A DNA stretch of 64,000 nt from Sphingobacterium daejeonense (GCF_901472535.1 NZ_LR590470.1:3410001-3474000), one strand, 5' to 3'; positions 10,752-22,064 are shown, counted from the stretch's first letter. Program-made: numbers and translations. Notes: generated by a model not told the origin, from the letters alone.

Positions 10752-13700
10752 ATGAAATTGAAAAAACTAATTATATTAATCCTAAGCATATTTAGCCTTC
10801 AGATCGCATCTGCACAAAACCAAGAGGTGCGAGGAAGAGTGGTTGATGAATCCAATAACGGTATTGGAGGAGTTACCATCTTAAATGCAGCAAATAATAG
10901 AGCAATTACTGCAACCTCTGATAATGGAAATTTTGCCATCAGCGTGGCGCCAAATACAACTCTTTTGTTTAAAGCTGTGGGATTTGCACAAAGAAGAATT
11001 ACAGTCAGAGCAAACCAAACAAGCCTAAAACGTACAGATGAGTTCCACCCAAGATCAAGTGGAAGAAGTCGTAGTGCGTGGATATGTGGCACGCAAAAAA
11101 GAAACTTCTACCGGATCCTCCTATTCACTTGGAGAAAAAGACTTGCGTGATGTGCCAGTGGCAAACCTTGAACAATTGATGCAAGGAAAAGTCCCAGGAT
11201 TGAACGTTCAAGTTAACACAGGAGCGCCTGGATTTAGAGGATCAACTCAGATCCGTGGTCTCTCTACCTTGACCACTACAGGGTCAGGTAGCGAATCAAT
11301 CCTAATGCCGACTTCACCTTTATATGTGATTGATGGAGTACCTATGGATGCAGATAGAGCTGCGGAATTTGGTCTGCAGCAACAAGGACCAGGAATTAGC
11401 CCTCTCTCTTTAATCCCACCTGAAGATGTGCAAAGTATAGAAATCTTAAAAGATGCTCAGGGCTACTTCGCTTTACGGATCTCAAGGTGCATACGGGGTA
11501 ATTATTATTACTACGAAACGCGGTAATTCTCCAGTTCCTAGAATAAACTATACACATAGTACATTTATGAAAACCCCACCAAAATTAAGAGAAACTCTTG
11601 GGGGGAAACCTTGAACGTCAAATTAAATTAGCTCAAATTCTTTAATAATTCTAGATATGAAATTGAGATAGATAAAATCATGGAAACACCTTGGTTGGCA
11701 GATAGCTTAAATGCATATTATAATAATTCGACGAACTGGCAAGATCTTTATTATCAAAATACCTTTAATCAAAATCATAATTTAAGTTTGGACGGTGGAA
11801 ATGAAATACTTTCCTATAAATCCAATATTGGCTACTTTAATGAAACTGGGGTAATCAAAAATACTGGATTCAACAGATATTCTGCCAACTTAAGAATGGA
11901 TTATAGGCCAGCTAGAAGGTTTGAATTTACTGGACAAGTTTTTGCCCAACTTGGAAAACAGAACAAAGGTGATGGTACGGGTATTCTTCAGACTGGAGTA
12001 TCTTCAGGGGGAATGAACTCTACCCTTTTTACCGCCACCTGGATTTTATTCTGCATCTGCAGATTATATTTCTGCGATACGAACAAAAAATGACAATAGT
12101 TCAAAATTAATAAGACCTTATGTAGAAGGAAAATTTGAAATCATGCCAGGATTGAGAATACAATCAGCCTTGAGTTATGAATTCGCTTCAAACAATGAAG
12201 ATAAATTTACACCAGCTGCTGCTGCAGGACAATTCTCAGAAGTATATTCATTTGCTGGCCGTGAGTCAAACCTCTACAACAGAAATATCCTGAATTATAC
12301 AAAAGATTTCAATGAAACCCACAATATCTTTATTAACCTTTTCAATGAGGTAAGACATGCTCAGAGACAAAATACCATTACAAAACAAGCAAGGACGCCA
12401 AATGATCAGTTTGAAGGTCCATTAGGTTTTGATGGTTATTTCTCGCGTGGTGGTGGGGTCCTATCCAAATTTTAGAAATGAAAAAGCACTATCATTTGCT
12501 CTGTCTGCTTCTTATGGCTATAAAAGCAGATATTTGCTCGATCTTTCTTATCGTTTAGATGGCTCCTCAGCAAATGGTTTTGAAAATCAATACACCAAAA
12601 ACCCCGCAATTGGAGTAAGATGGAATGCTCACCATGAAGAATGGATAAAATCTATACCTTGGATAAATCTTGCATCAATAAGACTTACATGGGGTGTAAA
12701 TGTAATGCCAACAAGTACTCTGGAAAGAATTTATGGTAAGTACAATATTTCAGGGTTATACAACCAAATTCCAGGGATAGGTATTGATTATGAGTTTATC
12801 CCTAATCCAAATTTAAAACCAACAACCTCAATGCAATATAACGCTGGTTTGGATTTAAATCTTTTCAACAATAAAGTCGAGATCATTTATGATACTTATT
12901 ATAAAAAAGTAGATAATTTATTGTTTGAATCCTTTTTAAGTAATGAAGTAGGATTTGATAAACTATATTCTAATGATGCTGGAGTTGCCAATTATGGACA
13001 TGAATTCGCAATTAATTTAAGACCTCTTTCAAGTGCAAGTGATTTTAGTTGGACTTTTTCGATCAATGGAGCATATAATCGAGATGTTTTGTTGCAACTA
13101 CCTTCTTCATTTAGAGGCCAATTTATCAAGTGGGGGCGATTCTTGGGAGCAATTACATATGGTCAATCGTGTTGGAACTCCCGCTTTGTCTAATTATTTA
13201 ATGCAAAACTTGGGGGTATATGCAACAGATGCTGATGTTCCTGTGGACCCTTTAACAGGATTACGATATCGCACTGCAGATGGAACATTTTTCAAAGCTG
13301 GTGACCCAATATATCTAGATAGAAATGGTGACTATATTTTAGACCAAAGAGATTATATAAGATCAGGAAGTACCCAACCTCTATGGACAGGTGGTGTTCA
13401 AAATACTTTGAATTACAAAAATTTCCAATTTTCAATATATGCTTCGTACACAGCGTCTCGAACAATCTTGAATTATGCTTTAGCACAACGTCTTGGTCTT
13501 TATACCAGCCCATTCGGATTACAAAACCGTTGTTCCAATAGATGGACTAAATTATTGGAAACAAGAAGGGGATAATGCTCAATATCCAAATCCTTTCGAT
13601 TTCTCTAGAAGTTTAAGTGTACAACCATTTCGTTATGACCAAACTTTATGGGAAGAAAGCGGGAGCTATTTTAAAATCAATAACATTATAATCGCTTATG

Positions 13701-13891
13701 TTTTTGATCGTGAATTTTTAAGAAGATTTAAATTAGACAGATTCAGGATTTATGCATCAATGGACAATGTTTATACATTCTCAAAGTATTCAGGTCCAAA
13801 TCCAGAAAACGTCTCATCACTCGGAAGGGATCTTTCAAGTGGATATCCAGTACCTAGAGCTTATACATTAGGTTTCAACATCTCATTTTAA
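10752..13891 (+). pseudogene. SusC/RagA-family TonB-dependent receptor (second copy), frameshifted in this sequence
   Basis: Joined frames give about 1045 residues. The N-terminus has a signal peptide (IASAQ) and, unlike the first copy, a carboxypeptidase-regulatory-like domain (VRGRVVDESNNGIGGVTI ... FKAVGFAQRRITV). It is followed by the plug (VPGLNVQVNTGAPGFRGSTQIRG, LYVIDGVPM, IEILKDA.ATSLYGSQGAYG), the barrel, and the terminus YTLGFNISF. At least eight frame breaks occur near 11033, 11462, 11605, 11632, 12030, 12456, 13132 and 13520. Nearly all are one extra base in a run of G, T or A (for example six G near 11605 and five G near 13132). Barrel sequence between breaks is well conserved. 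It pairs with the SusD starting five bases downstream. Confidence 0.9.
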
Positions 13892-13896
13892 TAATT

Positions 13897-15439
13897 ATGA
13901 AGAATTTGATTAAAAATAAAATATCAGTAATTGGATTAAGTTTAGCATTCTTATTCTCATTCCAAGCCTGTAAAGACTATTTAAACATTGAACCCATAGA
14001 CCGTTTGACTGGGAATAATTTCTACCTTTCAAAAAAAGATGTTGAATCAAATCTAGCTTTCATTTATGCAAGATTTTTTGAAAAAATAAATGAAACCTGG
14101 GTAATGGGTGCAATTGGTGAAGCTAGATCGGGTGAGATATTTGTCTCCGAAGGAGCTAATAGCTACAATTCCCGTAAAGTTATCGAGGTTTTAGGTAAGA
14201 ACAATATTCTTGAAGCTATGTACAATCCTAACTATGATTGGTACAAAATACGAGAAATCACAAAATGGGACAAATACTACGAAGTAATTCAAAGTGTCAA
14301 TATTTTGATCAGCAAATTAGAGGAAGGAATACCAGGCGTAACAGGATCTGATCAGGATAGATATATGGCTGAGGCCAAATTTATCCGAAGTTTCACTTAT
14401 TTCTGGATGGTCAGATTATATGGTGATGTACCATATTATACAGAAGCATATCACACGGAACCAATGCCGAGAGAAAAGATGGTTACAGTGTTGAATAACT
14501 GCATTGCTGATCTTTCACCACAAAAAGACTTAATGCCATGGTCATTGAATGACCCTGGACTGCGTGGTGCAAGACCTGCCAAAGGTGCAATAATCGCCCT
14601 ATTGATGCATATGAATATGTGGAATGCAAGTTTGATCCTGGAAACAAGCAGAAATATTATACTGAAGCAGTAAATCTTGGAAAACAATTGATTGACAGCA
14701 AACAGCATAAATTAGTTGCTCCCTTTACAGATCAAAATTGGGCTATAGTTACCAAAGGAAGAAGTGAAGAATCATTGTTTGAATTCTATAAAAGTATTAA
14801 TTATGGTGATAATGTAGAAGCTTTGGCTCCTTTTTGGGATCACTTTCTACGCTGGCCATATAAATTCCCTAGGTTCACCAACCAATTGAGCCACTGTTAT
14901 TTTATCTCTACCTATATGAACCAAATATTCCCAGAGAGTGATGCTGATAAAAGAAGGGAAATGTGGTTCGAAGATATTACCTCCGACAACGGACAATTTG
15001 TTTTGAGAAAATTCGGAACAAATGTGTATGCCTCTGGAAATGAAGATAAAAACCCCGACAATACGTTCAGCATTTTTAGGTATGCTGATGCCATCTTATT
15101 ATATGCAGAAGCCTGTGCAGAGTTGGGAAGAGATCAAGAAGCTACCACAGCAGTAAATATGGTAAGGGATAGAGCACAAGCCAGCAGATATAATGGTGGC
15201 GGGGTGCAGACCTTAAAAACTTTATCTTTTTGGAAAGAGAAAGAGAATTGATTGGGGAAGGAATTCGGTATTTTGACCTCATCAGAACCAGAAGGATTAT
15301 GAGTGCAGAATGGACGATGAGTCCATTGACGCTCGATCAGTATAATAGAGGTGGTTGGACCTGGCCTATAGATGCCTCGGCTCTCAATAATAACCCATAC
15401 ATGCAATTAAATCAATATTGGACAACAATTGGACGTTAA
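13897..15439 (+). pseudogene. SusD/RagB-family surface lipoprotein (second copy), two frameshifts
   Basis: The protein starts with a signal peptide and lipobox (FQAC) and is about 513 residues when joined. SusD hallmarks are YLNIEPIDRLTGNNFYLSK, RYMAEAKFIRSFTYFWMVRL followed by GDVPYYTE, FRYADAILLYAEACAELG and ERERELIGEGIRYFDLIRTRR. The frame breaks near 14640 (one A too few) and 15233 (one T too few). Ligand capture at the surface for the second SusC is the expected role. It ends two bases before the next lipoprotein. Confidence 0.9.
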
Positions 15440-15441
15440 TT

Positions 15442-16185
15442 ATGAAAAGAATTTTTAAAATCCAGCAAATAATGCTCTTCTTTTTAGGACTCATAATTTT
15501 TACAGCTTGTAATAAAGATGATTATTACGAAGATGGAGGATTGGCACAAGCTAAATATGATGGCAGCATTCTACAATACTTGGAAACAAACCCAGTAATG
15601 TTTGACTCTGTTGTTCAAGTCATAAAATTAGCAGGTTTAGAGGAAACTTTTCAAAATGAAGAGTTTACATTTTTTGCACCATCAGACAGAAATATCAGAA
15701 CGTTAATAACAAACAGATTAAACCCAACTTTATTTGCCGATGGTTTAGATACGATTAAAACATTGGATGAAATTGAACCGTCGATTTGGAGAAAGCATTT
15801 ACTAAAATACATGTTCAAAGGGAAAAATTTATTGCAAGATTACCCTCAAATTGATTTTGATCTTAAAGGAACTTATCCTGGACAAAATTATATCTCATAT
15901 TCGGGATATGTATCTAATATTGGAGTTGTGTTTAATGATGTAATACAAACTGATGATGCAGGAAATGAGATATCAAGATTAAAATATAGAGGATATAGAC
16001 AAATTTGGTTGTCCTATATCCACGATTACACGGAACCTGATGTCTATATAAGTTGCCCTATTTCAACATCAGATATACAACCAAATAATGGAGTTATTCA
16101 TGTTATTAATTACACAAAATCGTGGTTTGGATTAACTCCTAATTCAAATGATTTTGTGGAGGATGTTAAACAAAGCCAACGCTAA
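15442..16185 (+). CDS. FAS1 (fasciclin) domain lipoprotein
   Basis: The start is ATG 15442 (MKRIFKIQQ), because a lipobox (FTAC) follows at the right distance. An in-frame ATG at 15418 lies inside the SusD gene. The 247-residue protein has one FAS1 domain: DGSILQYLETNPVMFDSVVQVI, EEFTFFAPSDRNI and NGVIHVINYT. It resembles the N-terminal part of the lipoprotein at 8514 but lacks the discoidin-like domain. Its position directly after a SusD, like that of 8514, suggests FAS1 lipoproteins are regular partners of these SusCD pairs. An adhesive or binding function is inferred from the fold. Confidence 0.85.
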   Translation: MKRIFKIQQIMLFFLGLIIFTACNKDDYYEDGGLAQAKYDGSILQYLETNPVMFDSVVQVIKLAGLEETFQNEEFTFFAPSDRNIRTLITNRLNPTLFADGLDTIKTLDEIEPSIWRKHLLKYMFKGKNLLQDYPQIDFDLKGTYPGQNYISYSGYVSNIGVVFNDVIQTDDAGNEISRLKYRGYRQIWLSYIHDYTEPDVYISCPISTSDIQPNNGVIHVINYTKSWFGLTPNSNDFVEDVKQSQR

Positions 16186-16189
16186 AATT

Positions 16190-17801
16190 ATGAAAAATCA
16201 TATTTTATTCATTTTATTCGGTTTATTATTCTTAGGGTTACTTTCATGCTCCAAAGAAACAGAACTTCATTCTGAACCTTATCAGGAGGGAAAACCTACT
16301 CTGGGCGTAGTCCTAGAAAGGACACAAAAACCTTCACCTGAAACTGGAGGACCTGGAACTCAAGTTAAAATCAAAGTCACAGGATTATCCTCGTACAAAG
16401 ATAAAGCTGTATTTACTTTTAATGGACAACAAGCAGAAATAGTATCCATAACAGACCAAGAAATTACAGTAAAAGTGCCTGAATTTGCTAGTACAGGTAT
16501 TACCACAATAATGATCGATGATGTTATCTTTTATGGACCAAACTTCTCCGTTCAAGGTAAAGTAAAATTAGACCCTACTTGGCAAGCTAAATATGGTGCA
16601 ACTGGAGGTGGAATTTATAAAATGTTGACCACAACGGAAGACAAAAGAATATTTATAGGTGGATTTAATAACTATGAAAATAAAAGGTAATATCAAACCC
16701 ACCAACAGAATTGTAAGAACTTTCAGAAATGGTGAATATGACGCTTCATTTAGAGCTGGAAATGGTGTACAGGGTTGGTTAAGCTCAATTATACAAATTC
16801 AGAATTTTTACTATATTGCTGGCGGATTCTCTGGTTATGATCAGAGAACAGATAATATTTCCAATATCACTAGACTATATATTAATGGTCAAATTGATAC
16901 AATGGCTGTAAAACCATTTAGACCCCCTCACCTTCCTGATACTATAAGATATTATCCAAAATTTAATGGTGGATTTAACAACGCCATAAGAGATATATAT
17001 GAACATAATGGAAAAATTTTAGCAATTGGAGATTTCAGATTCCATATTAACAGAATTTATGGAAAACCTAATTTTATGGAAACTAGAGATTCTATTATTC
17101 TAGATAGTACAGAAATTAGGTCTGTAGCAATGTTAAACCTTGATGGAACATTAGATAAATCCTTTAGGTTTACTGCAGGAAAAGCCTTGGCAGGTGCTAA
17201 TGGAACAGTTAATGCCTATTACCATAAAACTGGAACCCAAAAAGGGAAAACAGTAATATTTGGGAAATTTACACGATTTGATGATTCCCCCGCAGGATAT
17301 ATAGTCAGACTAAATGCAGACGGAACTGTAGATAAAACTTTTAATGTCGGAAGTGGTGCTAGTTATACAGTTAAAAGCGTCTCCTATAATGAAAAATTAG
17401 GAAAATATTTGGTTACTGGGGAATTTAAAACTTTCAATAATGTAACATCAGCAAATATAATCATGTTAAACATCAATGGCTCTGTCGACAGCAACTTTAA
17501 AGTGAAATCTTTCGGAGATAATGTGAATTTAAGCTACGGGTTATTGATGGATGATGGTCTTATTGCTGTTTCAGGAATTTTCAACTCATACAATAATATC
17601 TCTAGATCCAATTTTATGATTCTGGATTCTGCAGGAGATCTTGTAAAAGGAATGAATAATACTGGTTTAGTCAATGGATACATCACAAATATAATCGAAA
17701 CACAATCTGACGATGGAAAAAGAGCTTTATTACTGTTAGGCGATTTTACTAAGTTTGATAATGTCGATGCCAGGGGAATTACCAGAATAACAATTGAATA
17801 A
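16190..17801 (+). pseudogene. IPT/TIG lipoprotein with delta-60-like repeats (possibly DUF5008 type), one frameshift
   Basis: MKNHILFILFGLLFLGLLSC gives a signal peptide and lipobox. Next comes an IPT/TIG immunoglobulin-like domain (TGGPGTQVKIKVTGLSSYKDKAVFTF...TVKVPEFASTG). After the frame break near 16672 (four A instead of three) the protein contains about five copies of a propeller-like repeat with the pattern LN.DGT.D..F followed by K....I.G.F..F. Examples are LNLDGTLDKSF, LNADGTVDKTF and LNINGSVDSNF. This matches the delta-60 repeat seen in beta-propeller surface proteins. Total length is about 537 residues. No catalytic residues stand out. The likely role is binding at the surface. Confidence 0.75.
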
Positions 17802-17810
17802 ATGCCAATT

Positions 17811-19529
17811 ATGAAGAAACGTATTTTAAATTCGATATCAGCCATAGTGCTGACCATACTGGGCCTAAATCTGGTCTCTTGTCAAGAGGAATTCAGCAAA
17901 GTTATCCCAGAAAACAATTCAGATTCAGTAGATGTAATCTATGGAACACCTAAAGTGCTATTACTAATAGTAGATGGTGCTCGTGGAGAATCAGTTAGAA
18001 CATCCAATATCACAAATATCAATGCCATACTGCCCCACTCCATTTATTCCTGGGTATCTTTAAGTGAAGAAAATGCTGCAGGAATAACTTCCAATTGGGC
18101 AAATATGTTTACAGGTGTCAACTACACTAAACATGGGGTTCGAGACAATAATTTAGAGAACAATAAATTCGATGCCTACCCCTTATTGCCTGAAAGAATC
18201 AAGGAAAGTTCCGGGGATACCATCAAAATGAGCATGATCAGCCCTAATGCTGTATTTTTGGAAACATTTGGCGCAAATACCAAAGCTCAAAAAGCATCCA
18301 ATGATGATGATGTTACCGCCAAAGTATTAACAGATTTAAAAGATGAAAAACTATCTTTTATAACAGGTCATTTCACAGCAGTAGATGCTGCAGGTAAAGC
18401 TGGTGGTTATGATGTTTCTAAACCAGCATATAAAGCTGCAATCGAAAAATTCGATGGACAAGTTGGCCAAATGATCAAAGCTTTGGAAGCTAGACCAAAC
18501 TATGCCAAAGAAAATTGGATGGTAATCATAACCTCTAGCCAAGGCGGAGAATATGAGATCCCTGCAAATCAAAATGACAATACTATATTCAGCAATGCTG
18601 CACTAAATACCTTTACAATTATTTATTCCCCAAAATATTCAACCAAATTTATTGGAAAACCATTTATTGGAAATAAATATATCGGTGATTTCATGCGATT
18701 TGAAAGAGAAAATTATGCACAATTAGACTCTGGAGAAAACAAGTATTTCAACCTCGACAAAAAAGATTTCACCATAGAAATTAAGATCAAGAAAAACAAA
18801 GGCCGCGACAATAACTATTCCTTCTCCTATCCTTCAATCATCGGAAAGCGCAAGCACTTTCAAGGGGGTTGGGGTGAAGATCCGGAAGGTATCGGCTGGG
18901 TAATTCACCTTGCTGGTGAATCCTGGATTTTCAACGCACGTGGTGATAGCGGAACTGGTGAGGTAAAAGCAGACAAAAACCTCAACCGAGGAACATGGAA
19001 CTCCATTGCTATTACCGGACAAACAGTGGATGGCAAAAGAACGGTCAAATTGTTTACCAATGGAGAACTTTCCAAGGAAGCCGATATTACAGGATGGGGA
19101 TCAATTACCTCTTCAGCAAGATTTAGAATCGGTTTCTTGGAAACATTTGAAGGATGGAGATCCGATGCATATCTAGCTGATGTAAAGATATGGCAAGCAA
19201 CACTGTCTCCAGAAACTGTCAAACAATATAGCTGTGAAATTGGTGTCGAAGAAAACCATCCAAATTTTGCTGATTTAGTAGCTTATTATCCAATGAATAG
19301 TAAAGATGGTAGTATGCTAAGAGATGAAGGACCGTTGGGAGCTCACCTAAAGACACATGGAGACTACCCTATTACCAATCTCAATGATTTTATCTGTGCG
19401 CCTTCATCTGAAGTGTTGAGTGCGGCAGTACCTAGAAATATTGATATACCTACTCAGATTATAAGTTGGTTAAAGGTTCCTAGACAGTTAAGCTGGGGAT
19501 TGGACGGACGTGTGTGGATCGATAAATAA
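17811..19529 (+). CDS. Alkaline-phosphatase-fold lipoprotein with LamG-like domain (DUF4983 type), metal site apparently degenerate
   Basis: The start is taken at 17811 (MKKRILNS), which gives a lipobox at Cys24 (LVSC) and the AATTATGAA context shared with neighbouring genes. A second in-frame ATG is at 17802. Residues ~48-290 look like the phosphodiesterase/alkaline-phosphatase fold: LLLIVDGARGE, then ITSNWANMFTGVNYTKHGV, then MVIITSSQGGEYE. Active family members have a TSDHGG-like motif at the last site, where Asp and His bind metal. Here it reads TSSQGG. Residues ~300-480 form a concanavalin/LamG-like module (DFTIEIKIKK, GTWNSIAITG, FRIGFLETFEGWRSDAYLADVKIW). I infer a binding protein derived from a phosphatase, not an active enzyme. 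Confidence 0.75.
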   Translation: MKKRILNSISAIVLTILGLNLVSCQEEFSKVIPENNSDSVDVIYGTPKVLLLIVDGARGESVRTSNITNINAILPHSIYSWVSLSEENAAGITSNWANMFTGVNYTKHGVRDNNLENNKFDAYPLLPERIKESSGDTIKMSMISPNAVFLETFGANTKAQKASNDDDVTAKVLTDLKDEKLSFITGHFTAVDAAGKAGGYDVSKPAYKAAIEKFDGQVGQMIKALEARPNYAKENWMVIITSSQGGEYEIPANQNDNTIFSNAALNTFTIIYSPKYSTKFIGKPFIGNKYIGDFMRFERENYAQLDSGENKYFNLDKKDFTIEIKIKKNKGRDNNYSFSYPSIIGKRKHFQGGWGEDPEGIGWVIHLAGESWIFNARGDSGTGEVKADKNLNRGTWNSIAITGQTVDGKRTVKLFTNGELSKEADITGWGSITSSARFRIGFLETFEGWRSDAYLADVKIWQATLSPETVKQYSCEIGVEENHPNFADLVAYYPMNSKDGSMLRDEGPLGAHLKTHGDYPITNLNDFICAPSSEVLSAAVPRNIDIPTQIISWLKVPRQLSWGLDGRVWIDK

Positions 19530-19540
19530 ACCTATAGATT

Positions 19541-20922
19541 ATGAAGACCATGTTTAAATTATTCAAGTATATATACATACCTATTCTTTGCTGCTTAACC
19601 TTAATTAGTTGTAAGGATACGGCATTGGAAGATTTCAGTATTAAGCCAGGTTCAGCAACGACCGTCGGCTCGGGGGACATTGCAGGTGGAATTACGAAAA
19701 CCAATGAGCAAGTTACAGTGCCTGTAAGCATAAAACTGAGCACTCCAGCGACAAAGGCTTTTGATGTAAACCTTGCCGTAAACCAAAAAGCAGCTGCTGA
19801 CCATATCAAATCAAAAAATCTTGGCAGTAATTATATAGCTGTTAAAGCTGAATCTATTTATTTACCAAATAGTGCAAAAGTAAATTTTGGAGCTGATTCA
19901 ACAGTTTTTAGCCTCACGATTACAAGAACAGAAATTGAAAAATACTTCGGCAAAAATGTAGTGATTGGATATGATATTACCAATGCTGGAAAAGGAAATG
20001 CGATCGATAAAAACAATGCCACAGGCGTCATAATTTTAAAAGTAAATGATTTGATCACCGAATCAGATATTCACTTTCTTTCGCTAATAAATGGTGCGGG
20101 GATGGTTTTTGGAAGCAAAAAACCAAGTAAACTATGAAAGTTCATCATCTGGACTAACCATTCCAGTAGGTATCACTCTGGCAAGTTTTCCAGGCTCAGC
20201 ATTTACTGTTGATGTTGCAACAAGAACGGACACAATCGCTAAACTAATCAGTTCAGGAGTATTACCAGCAAACACTGTTGCTCTTACTCCTGAACAATAC
20301 ACTATTACAAATAAAGTACAATTCGCCAGCAATGCTAAAACCTCTAGCTTGGAGCTAACTGTCCCTTGGTCGGTTATCAATCAGAATTTAGACAAAAAAC
20401 TTGCAGTGATGGTGGAATTAACCAACTCTACCTTACATGTAATCAATCCAACGAAAAACTATAGCATCCTACTTATTGATTCAGAAAATGTAGTTGAAGT
20501 TGATGTGACCAATGATGCAGTGTTCTCCGTGAGTAGAGATAATACTAGCAATGCAAATGAGAATTCTCCTAAATTAATAGATGGCAATTACAACTCTAAG
20601 TTTCTTTTAGGAGATTTTGTAGACTTGGAAGCAAAATTAGTGTACACCGAGGCTCAAAAAATTGGTGCTTACACCCTTACCTCAGGAAATGACGCACCAG
20701 AAAGAGATCCAGCAGAATGGGTTCTATATGGATCAAATGATGGAACAACTTGGGAAGCATTGGATACTCGCAGAACGGAAGTATTCAACGCCAGAAACGA
20801 AACCAAAAGATTCAATATTGAATTCCCGAAAGCATACAAACAGTTCAAAACTACACATCGAAAGAACTAGAAGCAGTAGTTTGTTCCAAATGTCTGAATG
20901 GAGAATGGTCAGAATTCCTTAA
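19541..20922 (+). pseudogene. DUF1735-type lipoprotein with C-terminal discoidin-like domain, two frameshifts
   Basis: The protein starts with a signal peptide and lipobox (LISC). Two successive modules share a pattern: VPVSIKLSTPATKAFDVNLAVN and IPVGITLASFPGSAFTVDVAT, each followed by a Y.I-type strand, as in the DUF1735 (BT_3987 N-terminal) domain of surface glycan-binding proteins. The last ~130 residues, from 20521, are discoidin-like (FSVSRDN, YTLTSGNDAPERDP, GSNDGTTWEALDTR, FQMSEW). Frames break near 20107 (extra T) and 20835 (extra A). Length is about 460 residues when joined. A surface binding role is inferred. Confidence 0.75.
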
Positions 20923-20943
20923 CAAAACCTAGAATTAGAAATT

Positions 20944-21979
20944 ATGAATTTAACTAAATATGTATATGTCTGTTTCTTATTTGTACTGTTGTTCAGTTCC
21001 TGTAAGAAAGATGATGAAGGTGTTCCGGAAATAATTGAAACGGAACCAAAACCAACTGCTGCTTTTACATTTGCATTGGTGAACCAGAATGACCCGTTTA
21101 CTTATAAATTCGACAATAAAGCCACGAATTACAAAGAAACTAGATGGTCTTTTGGAGATGATAGTACTTCTTCAACGGTGGCTCCTACCCATACTTTCCT
21201 GAATACAGGAACTTATGTTGTCAAGATGATTGCCTTAAATGGTGATGGTTATTGGGCTCAGCGCGAAGAAACAATACGTATATCAGCAGCAAACTTAATT
21301 AAGGTCAATACCAAAACAGTAGGATCTGGAAAACTAAACCTTTCGTTCGAAACTCCAATGGCTGTTAGTAAGACCGAATGGAAAGATGGCTATAACAATA
21401 ACTCCCCTGTTTTGAGTTCGGAGAAAACTATAGACCTTGAATTTGAACCCGGTGCATTTAAAGAAGTTCAGTTGAAATTGACAACCTCAAAAGGTTCGGA
21501 AGCAGCTTTGAATCTCTTTGTTTCAGAATTGGGCTTGATTAAAGATGTTACGACTTTTGAAAATTCATTCTCAGTTTCTCACGAAAACAGTGGCGGACCA
21601 GATGCTGGAGAGGGATCTAAAAAAAATGATTGATGGAGATATCACAACTAAATTATTCGTTGGTGGGGTAAATGGAAATATGAAATGGACTTTCACTTTT
21701 GATGCGCCTCAAATTGTCAATGGATATAGCATGACCTCGGGAAACGATGCTCCTGACCGTGATCCTAAGCGTTGGATTGTAGAAGGTTCAATCGATGGAG
21801 ATACATGGGTGAAAATTGATGAACGCTCTGAAGAGTTCTGGGAATCAAGAAGACTTTCAAGAACTTTCTTATTTACTAACAAAGTGCCTTACAACTATTA
21901 TAGATTCTCCATGCTAGAATTAAATGGTGGAAGCAACTTCCAAATGTCAGAAGTAAGAATACTAGAAATTCCACAATAA
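20944..21979 (+). pseudogene. PKD-domain lipoprotein with C-terminal discoidin-like domain, one frameshift
   Basis: The lipobox FSSC places the lipid on Cys20. Residues ~38-120 are a PKD domain with the canonical WSFGDDSTSS and HTFLNTGTYVVKMIA motifs. A second beta module follows. A C-terminal discoidin-like domain from about 21568 has FSVSHENSGG, YSMTSGNDAPDRDP, GSIDGDTWVKIDERS and FQMSEV. The single frame break is an eight-A run near 21619 (seven restores the frame). It is the last gene of the operon and is followed by a hairpin terminator. Confidence 0.8.
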
Positions 21980-21993
21980 AAGATCCATAAAAA

Positions 21994-22017
21994 AAGAGCT
22001 GCAGGTTTGCAGCTCTT
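21994..22017. terminator. Bidirectional terminator between the SusCD operon and yajC
   Basis: A perfect 10-bp stem (AAGAGCTGCA / TGCAGCTCTT) with a GGTT loop is preceded by an A run and followed by ATCTTTT. It can therefore end transcripts from both sides, which converge here. Confidence 0.8.
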
Positions 22018-22064
22018 ATCTTTTACCGTACTCAGTCTAAATACTAAATACTTTCTACTAAATA

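Noticed and set aside
10752..13891. Programmed frameshifting or phase variation in SusC2
   Set aside because: Eight breaks in different short runs, and similar breaks in housekeeping genes, do not fit a single slippery site or a variable tract.
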